Positions 34,541 to 43,713 of a DNA stretch of 64,000 nucleotides are shown here, piece after piece (position 1 is the stretch's first letter; each line of letters begins with the position of its first letter). The notes beneath the pieces were generated by a model. It was not told where the DNA came from. It did not search any database and saw only the letters and a list, made by a program, of their open reading frames with translations. The position numbers and the translations under genes were made by a program. Source of the stretch: an uncultured Draconibacterium sp. (GTDB taxonomy: Bacteria > Bacteroidota > Bacteroidia > Bacteroidales > Prolixibacteraceae); contig NZ_OY782038.1 of assembly GCF_963677575.1 (NCBI RefSeq), forward strand, positions 5,105,001-5,169,000, read 5' to 3'.

Positions 34541-37500
34541 ATGAAAAAATCTATTATTGAAAAGTACTTATTTATGTCATTCTATACCATTCTAATAAAT
34601 TTGGTATTTGCAGGCACGGTACTAGCTACAACAACTGGGCGAAGCCAAAATATCGGGCAGATGAAACTAGAGCTCGAAACAAGATCCTGCACATTAAAAG
34701 AATTTTTTGAGGAGGTTGAAGCAAATTCAGAGTTTAGTTTCTTTTATGTTGAAAACGAAGTTGATGAAAACAGTCGAGTTTCTATTAATGCCAACTTAGA
34801 GAATTTTAAAAAATTGCTTCAGGATATTGCTAACCAACAAATGTTACATTTTAAAGTAATCAACGACCAAATTGTTGTGAAAAATGCAAAAACGGATAAA
34901 TCCGAAGTCGTTGAGCAGGAAGTTAAAACCATAACCGGGAAAGTAACCGACTCATCAGGACAAGCACTTCCCGGAGTGTCGATTATTATAAAAGGGACAA
35001 CAGTTGGAGTGACTTCAGATTCTGATGGTAATTTTTTACTTAATGTTCCTGTTGATTCAAGGACTCTTGTTTTTTCGTTTATTGGAATGAAAACACAGGA
35101 AGTTCCGATTCTGGACAAAACGACTATTGATGTCTCTATGTCAGAAGAGTCTGTTGGTATGGAAGAAGTTGTTGTTACTGCTTTGGGAATAGAAAAAAGC
35201 AAAAGAACACTTACCTATGCTACCCAAAAGGTAAATATGGACAACTTGTCAATAATTAATAAAGGAGATGTTGGAGCAGCGTTGGCAGGTAAAGTGGCAG
35301 GTGTAGCCGTAATGACCGGATCAAATGGAGGCTCTCGTATTATTATAAGAGGGGAGCGGTCGATCGCTGCAGGGAATCAGCCATTAGTAATTATAGATGG
35401 TGTCCCTTCTCAAAATGGGATGGGAAATCCAGAAGACATAGAATCTTTAAATGTATTAAAAGGCCCTTCTGCTTCAGCATTGTATGGTGCTGTTGCTGCA
35501 AACGGAGTTGTTATTATTACTACCAAAAAAGGAAAACGCGGAGAACCGGTGATAGAGGTTAATTCGCAAACGATGTTTGATATGCCTTATTTATATCCCG
35601 ACATGCAAAATACGTATGGACAAGGTGAAGCTGGAGTTTATAATGCAAATTCTGCTTATTATAGTTGGGGACCCAAAATGGAAGGACAGATTGTCTCAAA
35701 CTTTCTTGGCAACGAATTGCAGCTAAATCCACAAAAAGACAATATAAAAGATCTTTTTCGAACAGGATACTCCATGAATAATAGTGTGTCGTATAGCACA
35801 GGGAATGAAAAGGCAACAGCATATTTCTCCTATAAGAACTCTTTATTTCAGGGGTTATTTCCGAATAACTCATCAACAACTCATAGGGTAAATATGAGAA
35901 TGCAGGCTGATTTGTTGAAAGGCTTGAAAATGGATGCTGTTTTAACCTGGGTGCATGGAGATGTAAAAAATAAACCAGAGGTAGGAGATAATATGTTCAG
36001 TCCGATGTGGCAATTGGTAAAGATGCCACGTAGTATGCGCACAAAAGATATTGAGGATGGTAGTTATTATGATGCTACAGGATCCAGAAAACAGCTTGCC
36101 TGGGCACCCAATTCAATTTCAAATATAAATCCATATTGGGCTCTGGATGGCAGGGAGGCAGAAGAAACAAATAATAATGTAAATGCGGTTGCATCCTTGA
36201 AATATGATATTACAGATTGGATCTATGTTCAGGCCAGGGGGCGTATGGCTTTCAATAATGGAAATAGCGAGCAAAGGTATTATTGGGATACTCCATATAT
36301 TGGTACCGGAAAAGGACGCTATGCCTTGGGATACTCTAAAAACAGGCATCTTAATGGAGATATATTATTAGGAATAGCTAAAGACATATCTGAAGATTGG
36401 CATTTCAATGCCAACTTTGGTGCTGAAATAAGAGATACAAAATCGTCGAATATTAGTTCAACTACAGGAGATAGTGGATTGACTATTGAAAATAGTTTCT
36501 ATCTCGGAAACGGAGGGGCTGTTACAACAAGTAACAGTGCAACGCATATACAAAATCAGGCAATTTACGCAACTGCTCAACTGGGGTTTAAAGATCATTT
36601 ATTTCTTGATGTAACAGCTCGAAATGACTGGTCTTCAACTTTGCCTTCTCCATATAGTTATTTTTATCCTTCTGTTGGATTAACTGGTGTTATTTCAGAT
36701 ATGGTTGATCTTCCTGAAGTAATATCCTACTTGAAGCTTCGTGGCTCATATGCCGAAGTTGGAAATGGTGCTGGTTTTGCACAAATATTCCAAACATATA
36801 GCCGGTCACTAAACGGGAATCAGGGACAAGTATCACCAAATTCGACAAAAGTTGCAGACGATTTAGTACCCGAGAAAACAAAAGCCTGGGAAGTTGGAGC
36901 TGAAGTACGGGTAGTCGACGACCGGATTGGACTTGATTTTACCGGGTATAAAACAAATACGTATAATCAGTTAGTAAGTGTAACAAGTCCTTATTCTTCT
37001 GGCTATAGCAGTGCTTTTATTAATTGCGGTAATATTCAAAATAAAGGAATAGAAATAATGTTTAAATCAGTTCCCATACAAACAACTTCTATAAAATGGG
37101 ATTTAAACATAAATTTTTCCAGAAACTGGAGTAACGTTATTGAATTAACGGAAACATTGGACAGTTATGAGATTGGATCACCCAGGTTATCAATGGGCGA
37201 CAATTGGTTAATTGTTGGAGAACCATATGGTGAGATATATACCAGAGGCTTTGTTCGTAACGATGAAGGTCGAATTATTGTTGATGATTTGGGAATGCCT
37301 TCGGTTTCTTCATCCTTCGATTATCGATTGGGGAATTTTAATTATGACTTTCGTAGCGGTCTAACCAGTGATTTTCAATATAAAAATTGGAATCTTTACT
37401 TTCTTGTCGATTTGAATTACGGCGGAGTGAGACAATCGTCAACTGAAGCACAAATGATGCTTTCAGGTACTAGTAAAGCATCATTATACGGACGAGAAGG

Positions 37501-37891
37501 GTTCATTTTCGATGGTGTTAGAGAGGTTGTTGATGGAGAAGGGAATGTTACCGGTTATATAGAAAACGATATTGAAATTACTGCTGAAGCCTATGGGAAA
37601 TCGGTTGGAGGACGTGCAAATACTGGTGGCGTGGGTGAAATATTTAATCACAGTGCAACAAACTCTCGTTTGCGAGAATTATCAATCGGATACGAAGTAC
37701 CGATTAATAGTTCGATTATTAAGAACCTTACAATTTCTGCTGTTGGTAAGAACTTATTTTATATCTATAATGCCTGCAACTGGTTTGATCCTGATATTAC
37801 CTATGACTTAACAACCAACGGACAAGGAACTGAAAGTGCATTTCTTCCTGGAACCAGATCTATTGGGTTTAATATTGAGCTGATTTTATAA
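34541..37891 (+). CDS. SusC/RagA TonB-dependent transporter with STN signalling domain
   Basis: A 1116-residue outer-membrane protein. After the signal peptide come an STN domain (about 45-105, LKEFFEEVEANSEFSFFYVENEV), a CarboxypepD_reg-like domain (TGKVTDSSGQALPGVSIIIKGT), the TonB-box region EEVVVTALGI, a plug (GDVGAALAGKVAGVAV, RGERSIAAGNQPLVIIDGVP, LKGPSASALYG) and a beta barrel to the C-terminal phenylalanine-rich strand. The STN domain makes it a signalling transducer for the sigma/FecR pair. It imports a ligand captured by the downstream SusD-type lipoprotein. Confidence 0.97.
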   Translation: MKKSIIEKYLFMSFYTILINLVFAGTVLATTTGRSQNIGQMKLELETRSCTLKEFFEEVEANSEFSFFYVENEVDENSRVSINANLENFKKLLQDIANQQMLHFKVINDQIVVKNAKTDKSEVVEQEVKTITGKVTDSSGQALPGVSIIIKGTTVGVTSDSDGNFLLNVPVDSRTLVFSFIGMKTQEVPILDKTTIDVSMSEESVGMEEVVVTALGIEKSKRTLTYATQKVNMDNLSIINKGDVGAALAGKVAGVAVMTGSNGGSRIIIRGERSIAAGNQPLVIIDGVPSQNGMGNPEDIESLNVLKGPSASALYGAVAANGVVIITTKKGKRGEPVIEVNSQTMFDMPYLYPDMQNTYGQGEAGVYNANSAYYSWGPKMEGQIVSNFLGNELQLNPQKDNIKDLFRTGYSMNNSVSYSTGNEKATAYFSYKNSLFQGLFPNNSSTTHRVNMRMQADLLKGLKMDAVLTWVHGDVKNKPEVGDNMFSPMWQLVKMPRSMRTKDIEDGSYYDATGSRKQLAWAPNSISNINPYWALDGREAEETNNNVNAVASLKYDITDWIYVQARGRMAFNNGNSEQRYYWDTPYIGTGKGRYALGYSKNRHLNGDILLGIAKDISEDWHFNANFGAEIRDTKSSNISSTTGDSGLTIENSFYLGNGGAVTTSNSATHIQNQAIYATAQLGFKDHLFLDVTARNDWSSTLPSPYSYFYPSVGLTGVISDMVDLPEVISYLKLRGSYAEVGNGAGFAQIFQTYSRSLNGNQGQVSPNSTKVADDLVPEKTKAWEVGAEVRVVDDRIGLDFTGYKTNTYNQLVSVTSPYSSGYSSAFINCGNIQNKGIEIMFKSVPIQTTSIKWDLNINFSRNWSNVIELTETLDSYEIGSPRLSMGDNWLIVGEPYGEIYTRGFVRNDEGRIIVDDLGMPSVSSSFDYRLGNFNYDFRSGLTSDFQYKNWNLYFLVDLNYGGVRQSSTEAQMMLSGTSKASLYGREGFIFDGVREVVDGEGNVTGYIENDIEITAEAYGKSVGGRANTGGVGEIFNHSATNSRLRELSIGYEVPINSSIIKNLTISAVGKNLFYIYNACNWFDPDITYDLTTNGQGTESAFLPGTRSIGFNIELIL

Positions 37892-37912
37892 TCATTGTAA
37901 AATTTTTAAAAG

Positions 37913-39547
37913 ATGAATAATACTATTATAAATAATTCAAAGATTAAATTGTGTTGGATGGTACTTCTTTTTATGGCCTTATCTTCCTGTACAAATAATT
38001 TTACAGACATAAACACAGACAAAACACAATTTATGGAGATAACTGCCTCTCAATATGGAGAGCTGTTTTATAAAGCAGAACACGAAGGATTGGACTGGCA
38101 GACAACAAACAATGGTAGTCGAATGCAAAGTACACATGCATCCAACTATTGTGGATATACGGTTTGTGGTATGCCCGACTATGATAAAAACGTAATGAGG
38201 TCAAGTTGGGAGAGACGTGGTTTTGAAGATATATATGTAAGTGCACTCCCATGTCTGCTCTCGATAATGGATATTGCTGAAGAAGAAGGTAATATCGGTG
38301 TATATAATTTAGCATTGGTGTGGAAAGTATTTATAATGCAGAAAGCTACTGATGTTTGGGGGCCTGTTCCTTATACTGAAGCAGGAAGAGGTGGAGAATC
38401 TGTTGCATATGAAAGCCAGAAAGATGTTTATTACAAGATGTTTGAAGAACTGGTTAGTGCCGTTGATGCATTAAATGGCCTTTTGACAAATGATTCTGAC
38501 CTTAATATCTTCGGAGGGAATGATCGTATATACGGAGGAAATGTTTCTCAATGGGTAAAATTTGCTAATACTCTTCGCTTGCGTATGGCTATTCGTATTT
38601 CAAATGTTGAGCCAGCAAAAGCCAAGACAGAAGCAGAAGCTGCGGTTGCCAATCCGGGAGGTATGTTAGAAAATAACAGCGATGATGCTTTATTTTCTGT
38701 AGTAGGACTTACTGCGGCCGGCAACGCATTACCACGTTTAGAAATGCAGAGGCAGGATGCGATGAGTTCTAGTATGGAAAGCTTTATGAAAGGTTATATG
38801 GATCCGCGTATGCAAGAGTTTTGGTCCCCGGTTGAAGAAGATCCACTTATTAGTGATATTCCAGATTCATATCGAAAGAATATTGGAGGATATCACGGTT
38901 TTACAAGTGGTTCCAGAGATGAAGAGTATAGTCCTTATATACTTGCATTTTCCAGGTATGGTGCTCGTTTTAAAGATGGAAATCAATACCTTACTCCAAT
39001 TAACGTAATTAACGCTGCCGAAACCTGGTTTTTAAAAGCCGAAGGTGCATGGCGAGGTTGGAATATGGGAGGTACTGCTCAGGAATTTTACGAGAAAGGA
39101 ATTGAAGTTTCAATTAAACAATGGAGAGAAGGTGAGATTTCAAATGATTCAATTCAAAATTATATAAACAGTACAAGTACTCCAATTGCTCCTGATAATT
39201 ACCCTTACAATGATGCAGCAGCTAGTGATATTCCTGTTAAATTTTCTACTAACGGGGAAGTGCAATATGAGCAAATTATGACTCAAAAGTGGATGGCTTT
39301 ATTTCCTATTAGTTTTGAGGCTTGGGCCGAGTATCGAAGAACGAGACTTCCTAAAATATATGCAAAAAAATATTCAAATAATGCGAATGTTTTGCCTTCT
39401 AATGGGCAGGTTGTAACACGTATTCCGTTTATAGACAGGGAATATAGTGGCAATGCCGTAGCAGTTGATGCCGCAATTGAGATGCTGGGAGGAGAAGATC
39501 TTGAAAATGTCCCGGTGTGGTGGGATATAAACACAAATGGAAACTAA
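37913..39547 (+). CDS. SusD/RagB-like nutrient-binding lipoprotein (SusD-like_2)
   Basis: A 544-residue surface lipoprotein with lipobox LSSC near residue 26, 21 bases after the susC-like gene. QKATDVWGPVPYTEAGRG, WVKFANTLRLRMAIRISNVEPAKAKTEAEAAVA and AETWFLKAEGAWRGW are the hallmarks of the SusD-like_2 subgroup, whose fold contains TPR helices. It would form the lid over the partner barrel. Ligand unknown; the enzymes downstream suggest a phosphoester or lipid-derived compound rather than starch (inference). A perfect hairpin follows at 39568. Confidence 0.95.
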   Translation: MNNTIINNSKIKLCWMVLLFMALSSCTNNFTDINTDKTQFMEITASQYGELFYKAEHEGLDWQTTNNGSRMQSTHASNYCGYTVCGMPDYDKNVMRSSWERRGFEDIYVSALPCLLSIMDIAEEEGNIGVYNLALVWKVFIMQKATDVWGPVPYTEAGRGGESVAYESQKDVYYKMFEELVSAVDALNGLLTNDSDLNIFGGNDRIYGGNVSQWVKFANTLRLRMAIRISNVEPAKAKTEAEAAVANPGGMLENNSDDALFSVVGLTAAGNALPRLEMQRQDAMSSSMESFMKGYMDPRMQEFWSPVEEDPLISDIPDSYRKNIGGYHGFTSGSRDEEYSPYILAFSRYGARFKDGNQYLTPINVINAAETWFLKAEGAWRGWNMGGTAQEFYEKGIEVSIKQWREGEISNDSIQNYINSTSTPIAPDNYPYNDAAASDIPVKFSTNGEVQYEQIMTQKWMALFPISFEAWAEYRRTRLPKIYAKKYSNNANVLPSNGQVVTRIPFIDREYSGNAVAVDAAIEMLGGEDLENVPVWWDINTNGN

Positions 39548-39567
39548 TTTAGTATTGGAAGTTATTT

Positions 39568-39599
39568 TGAGCTAACATGGGAAATCTCGTGTTAGCTCA
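39568..39599 (+). terminator. Hairpin after susD, possible attenuating terminator
   Basis: TGAGCTAACA at 39568-39577 pairs perfectly with TGTTAGCTCA at 39590-39599, with only a weak T-run. It could lower expression of the enzyme genes relative to susCD or protect the susCD message. Confidence 0.6.
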
Positions 39600-39788
39600 T
39601 TTCTATCAAAATAGCTTTATAATATACAAGCTGGGAATACGCTTCTCAGAAAGAGGATCATAAATTTTCCGAGGAATATTTTCATGTAGTTTAGTCCATA
39701 AAATAGAAAGTGAAAATCATAGAAGCGTACATTACGAATAGCAATAAAAGCAGATCAAATTTTATCAGAATCCAATAACGATAGATAC

Positions 39789-41669
39789 ATGAAAACAACA
39801 GTTAAACAATTTATATTCTTAACACTCGTTTCACTCCTTTGCCTGATAGGACACGCACAAAACTCTTTTAATTTAGAGTTTGTCGTTGAACCCTATTTGC
39901 AAGATGTTACCGATAGTTCTTTTACTGTTATGTGGGAGACTTCTTTACCTTGCAAAGGACAGTTATATATCGCAACAGCAAGCCACCATGTATTACGCCC
40001 CGAATTACAGCCAACTGTATCGGAAAAAGAAGAAAAGGTGTTGCACAAACTTTCAGTTGAAAGCTTAAGTCCGGAAGAGCTTTATTTCTATCAGATTGTA
40101 AATGTCAACGATGGAGATACGCTGAAAAGTTCAACCATACGACTTACGTTGCCTGACTATAGCCAGTCATTAGTTTCATTTACAGTTGTTGGAGATAACC
40201 AGGGGAATGACCAATGTTGGGAACGGATTAATCAACTGATGGAGGAAGAATGTCCTTCTTTTATTGTTCATTGTGGAGACTTGGTTTCATATGGTCCAAA
40301 TAAAGACGATTGGACTGATGAGTTTTTCAAACCAGGGAAGGGGCTACTTAGTTATACTCCTTTATATCCGGCAATCGGAAATCATGAAATGAATGATGAA
40401 AAGTTTTACCAGTATTTTAATTTGCCATATGATGATGCTTTTTATACAATAAAAAAGGGAAACCTACGGGTTATTTTTATCGATACCAATAAGGATGTTA
40501 TGGAGGGGTCGTTTCGCTATAAAAGACTCGAACAAACCCTTGCAAATTGTAAAGAACAATGGAAAATAGTAGTACACCATCACCCTGTTTTTACATCAAA
40601 CATTGGTGCTTACAGAAGTTCTTTGCAAGCTACTTCAGATAAAGGGGATCCTAATATTCCTCAATTGAAAAAATTATATGAGACGTATGGAGTTGATATT
40701 GTTTTCTCTGGCCACGTTCATGGGTATGAAAGGACTTTTCCTGTTCGTAAAAATCACATGGACGAAGAAAATGGGGTTACCTATATTATATGTGCCGGAG
40801 GAGGGGGACGGTTTAATCCTGTTTCAACTCATAAAGAATGGTTTGCGAAAGAACTTCAGAATAGAAACTTTTTCCTGAATATGAACATTGTTGGTAACAA
40901 GTTGAGTTTAGAAGCGATTGATACTTCCCGAATTGTATTCGATTCCTGGACAAAAGAAAAAACGATGGGAGAAAAAGTTTTAAATGTCCCTTTGATCAAT
41001 TCGACACAAAAGTATTTCATTGACAGCACTAATGTTTTTATAAAAAATACAAATGATTGCGGAATAGTAAATTATCGAATGAACGATGAAAATTATGAAG
41101 CATTATTTGACGAAAACACAATGTTGAAGTTGAAAAATACAACAACTGTTTCAGCCTTAGTGAGCTCTTCTGGTTCAAAAAGTCGAGAAGCTGTAAAAAC
41201 ATTTATCAAGCTTTCAGTTTTGAAGAATCAGAAAAAATCGGAGAGGTTAAAAGCAGAATATTACGACGAATCGTTTACAATGATTCCTGACTTTGAAAAA
41301 CTCACTCCCCAGCAAACTTTTTATCCAGATTCAATATCGAACGAAGCACTTACTCCAAAGGATAAACATCATTTTGCAATGCGTTATACCGGAAGTTTTT
41401 CCGTACATGAAACAGATGTATATCGTTTTACCATGGAATCGTTTGATGGGAGTCGTTTGATTATCGACGGGCAGGAATTTATTAATAACAATGGAGTTCA
41501 TTACGAAATAACAAAACAAGCTTTTGTTGCATTAGAAAAAGGAATTCACCATTTTGAGGTTAAATATTTTGATTTTGTTAGGCGAAAAACCTTGAAGATA
41601 AAAATAGGTTCTCAGTCAGAAGACATGGAAAATTTTAATAATTATATTGATAAGAGTACCCGAAAATAG
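39789..41669 (+). CDS. Secreted purple-acid-phosphatase-like metallophosphoesterase with PA14 domain
   Basis: A 626-residue protein with signal peptide (to about residue 23). Domains: fibronectin-III-like N-terminal domain of purple acid phosphatases (about 30-115); calcineurin-type phosphoesterase (about 125-365) with GDNQGND, HCGDLVSYG, GNHEM, HHHPV and GHVHGYER metal-ligand motifs; a variable linker; and a C-terminal PA14 domain (about 485-610, LKAEYYDESF, RYTGSFSVHETDVYRFTMES, GIHHFEVKYFD) that usually binds carbohydrate. It would dephosphorylate a phosphoester outside or in the periplasm. The PA14 domain suggests a glycan- or glycolipid-linked substrate. Confidence 0.9.
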   Translation: MKTTVKQFIFLTLVSLLCLIGHAQNSFNLEFVVEPYLQDVTDSSFTVMWETSLPCKGQLYIATASHHVLRPELQPTVSEKEEKVLHKLSVESLSPEELYFYQIVNVNDGDTLKSSTIRLTLPDYSQSLVSFTVVGDNQGNDQCWERINQLMEEECPSFIVHCGDLVSYGPNKDDWTDEFFKPGKGLLSYTPLYPAIGNHEMNDEKFYQYFNLPYDDAFYTIKKGNLRVIFIDTNKDVMEGSFRYKRLEQTLANCKEQWKIVVHHHPVFTSNIGAYRSSLQATSDKGDPNIPQLKKLYETYGVDIVFSGHVHGYERTFPVRKNHMDEENGVTYIICAGGGGRFNPVSTHKEWFAKELQNRNFFLNMNIVGNKLSLEAIDTSRIVFDSWTKEKTMGEKVLNVPLINSTQKYFIDSTNVFIKNTNDCGIVNYRMNDENYEALFDENTMLKLKNTTTVSALVSSSGSKSREAVKTFIKLSVLKNQKKSERLKAEYYDESFTMIPDFEKLTPQQTFYPDSISNEALTPKDKHHFAMRYTGSFSVHETDVYRFTMESFDGSRLIIDGQEFINNNGVHYEITKQAFVALEKGIHHFEVKYFDFVRRKTLKIKIGSQSEDMENFNNYIDKSTRK

Positions 41670-41706
41670 AACAAACTATCATTAATAAGAAAACAGCATT
41701 TGTATA

Positions 41707-42408
41707 ATGAAAACAGATGAGATTAATACAAACAGCTTATATCTTTTGCTAATTATTCCTGTTGTATCTGCAATTCTCGCTCTTTGCCACTTTGGTTTTT
41801 TCTTTAAATCTGGCTCTTGTGGGGCAGGGATTTTAATTTTATTGCTGCTTTATTTTCGTCAGCTTTCCAAAGCAACAGACATCGTCTTTTTAATGTCAGC
41901 ATTTTTATTTTCGATAATCGGAGATTGGTTTCTGTCAAATAAAAACGGTAGTTCAAGCATGTTTATATATGGTATTGCATTTTACCTTTTTGCGCATTTG
42001 GGCTACTGGTTTTATTCAATTCAGAATGGCCGAATTAGGTGGAGCTTTACTTTGGTTTTATTAGGTGTCTTTCTCGTTTTCTTTGGCACAGTTTTGTACC
42101 CTTCAATTGGTAGCAATACGTTACGGGTATCGGTGCTGGGGTATCTGATAATATCCTGTATTTCGCTAGGAGCTGCCGTTGGGCTAAAATCAACTGGAAT
42201 CGAGAAGTGGACTTATATAGTTGGAATTTTCCTGATTCTGCTTTCTGATACAATAATTGCTCTTAATGAATTTGTAGGATTTAAAGAGTTTAATTTTTTG
42301 ATATTGCCAACCTATTATCTGGCACATTTCTCTATTCTTTTATCCTTGATAAGGAGAAAAGTACTGGAATTAGCAATAATTAATAGAAACAGTTTTCTGT
42401 CAACATAA
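41707..42408 (+). CDS. YhhN family lysoplasmalogenase-like membrane protein
   Basis: A 233-residue protein with about eight membrane helices and the YhhN/TMEM86 motifs: FLMSAFLFSIIGDWFLS, with the conserved GDWFL acidic residue, and ILLSDTIIALNEFVG with LPTYYLAHFSIL near the C-terminus. TMEM86B cleaves the vinyl-ether bond of lysoplasmalogens (established for animals); bacterial homologues with this activity have been reported. It lies 37 bases after the phosphoesterase and 140 before the PHP gene. Its presence in a SusC/D locus is unusual and hints at ether-phospholipid breakdown. Confidence 0.82.
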   Translation: MKTDEINTNSLYLLLIIPVVSAILALCHFGFFFKSGSCGAGILILLLLYFRQLSKATDIVFLMSAFLFSIIGDWFLSNKNGSSSMFIYGIAFYLFAHLGYWFYSIQNGRIRWSFTLVLLGVFLVFFGTVLYPSIGSNTLRVSVLGYLIISCISLGAAVGLKSTGIEKWTYIVGIFLILLSDTIIALNEFVGFKEFNFLILPTYYLAHFSILLSLIRRKVLELAIINRNSFLST

Positions 42409-42548
42409 ATAGCATTGGTAAGGAGCGTTCATCTGCTTATTGCCAGAAACGAAGTATGTTACAGATCAGACAAGTAGCTGTTTTTATTAGAAATTCTATT
42501 TGAGACAGTAAGTTGGACTGAATATATTTTACAGAAAAAACGAATATT

Positions 42549-43613
42549 ATGAAAACAAAATATTTTTTAGAAAAATCATTTCCATTCTTTTTAGTTACAC
42601 TACTCGTCACGGTTTCTGCGTGTAACGATCAGTGGAAAATTGAAAGTCCGTATGACCAGGTTAACTGGGAAAAGGATCTACAATACAAAGCAAATTTACA
42701 TACACATACAACAAGAAGTGATGGACATTTACCACCTCAGTATGTAGTAGATTGGTATCACCAACATGGGTATGGTATATTAGCCATTACCGACCATAAT
42801 AAAGTAACTTATCCCTGGACTGATTTTTCGTCGTTAGACTCTAGCACAAAATCAGAAGCAAAGGTGGCAACTGGTGAATTTTCGCCCGAAGCTGTTACGT
42901 ATAAAAATAGAAATCCCGAAGAGTTGGGAATGATTGCTATTCAAGGTAACGAAGTGTCTTCTCCACAGCATATTGGAAGTTTATTTAATGATTTTGGGAT
43001 ACGTACATCTCAAGAAGATTCTGCCATTGTTGGTATTGGAGAGAAAGATGGTCTGATAATTTTCAATCATCCCGGGCGATATAACCATGAAGCGCATTGG
43101 TATGCAAATCTTTGCGAAAAATACGAACACATAATTGGGTTAGAAGTGTATAATAATGGAGACCGTTATCCCGGAGATCGTCAGTTGTGGGATTCAATTT
43201 TGGTTGACCTATCTTCTGTACGACCACTATGGGCTTATTCAAACGATGATATGCATCAGGAAAGAAGTTTTGGACGTAACTGGAATATCATTGTTCTTCC
43301 GGAACTGACTCAAAGCTGGGTACGTCAAGGAATCAAGGAAGGTCGTTCTTTTTACGTGTATTCTCCATCAGGAATTAATGCAAAAGTGCCAACGATCCGG
43401 TCTGTTCAACTCAATCAGCGTAAAGGCGAAATAGAAATTTCTGTTGCGGGGCAAGATTCTATTCATTGGATATCAGGAGGTAAAATTGTTGCCAAAGGCA
43501 AGCAAATAGAATTGAATGAATGTCAGGAACTTTCATCTTATGTGCGCGCAGAAATATTTGCTTCGCCCGGAATAGTTCTAGGTATGCAACCTTTTTTTAT
43601 AGAGAAGAACTAA
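42549..43613 (+). CDS. PHP-domain phosphoesterase, lipoprotein
   Basis: A 354-residue exported protein with lipobox VSAC near residue 25. The PHP metal sites are visible: NLHTHTTRSDG, LAITDHN, GNEVSS, FNHPGRYNHE, GLEVYNNGDR and SNDDMHQ. Exported PHP proteins of this type are predicted phosphoesterases of the histidinol-phosphatase superfamily; a C-terminal beta domain (about 280-354) follows. It is the last gene of the sigma/FecR/SusCD locus, followed by a terminator, so it completes a set of two phosphoesterases and one lysoplasmalogenase. Confidence 0.88.
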   Translation: MKTKYFLEKSFPFFLVTLLVTVSACNDQWKIESPYDQVNWEKDLQYKANLHTHTTRSDGHLPPQYVVDWYHQHGYGILAITDHNKVTYPWTDFSSLDSSTKSEAKVATGEFSPEAVTYKNRNPEELGMIAIQGNEVSSPQHIGSLFNDFGIRTSQEDSAIVGIGEKDGLIIFNHPGRYNHEAHWYANLCEKYEHIIGLEVYNNGDRYPGDRQLWDSILVDLSSVRPLWAYSNDDMHQERSFGRNWNIIVLPELTQSWVRQGIKEGRSFYVYSPSGINAKVPTIRSVQLNQRKGEIEISVAGQDSIHWISGGKIVAKGKQIELNECQELSSYVRAEIFASPGIVLGMQPFFIEKN

Positions 43614-43681
43614 GGAGCATTCAATCATTCTCGGAAGCTATAAAAAATAATTTTTCATAGAGTTAGATTTGGTTAGATTAA

Positions 43682-43713
43682 GTCCTTCAGCGTTGTTGCT
43701 GGGGGGCTTTTTT
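43682..43713 (+). terminator. Terminator at the end of the SusCD locus
   Basis: GTCCTTCAGC pairs with GCTGGGGGGC (with G-U pairs) around loop GTTGTT, followed by TTTTTT. It overlaps the last bases of the convergent ABC-F gene. Confidence 0.7.
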
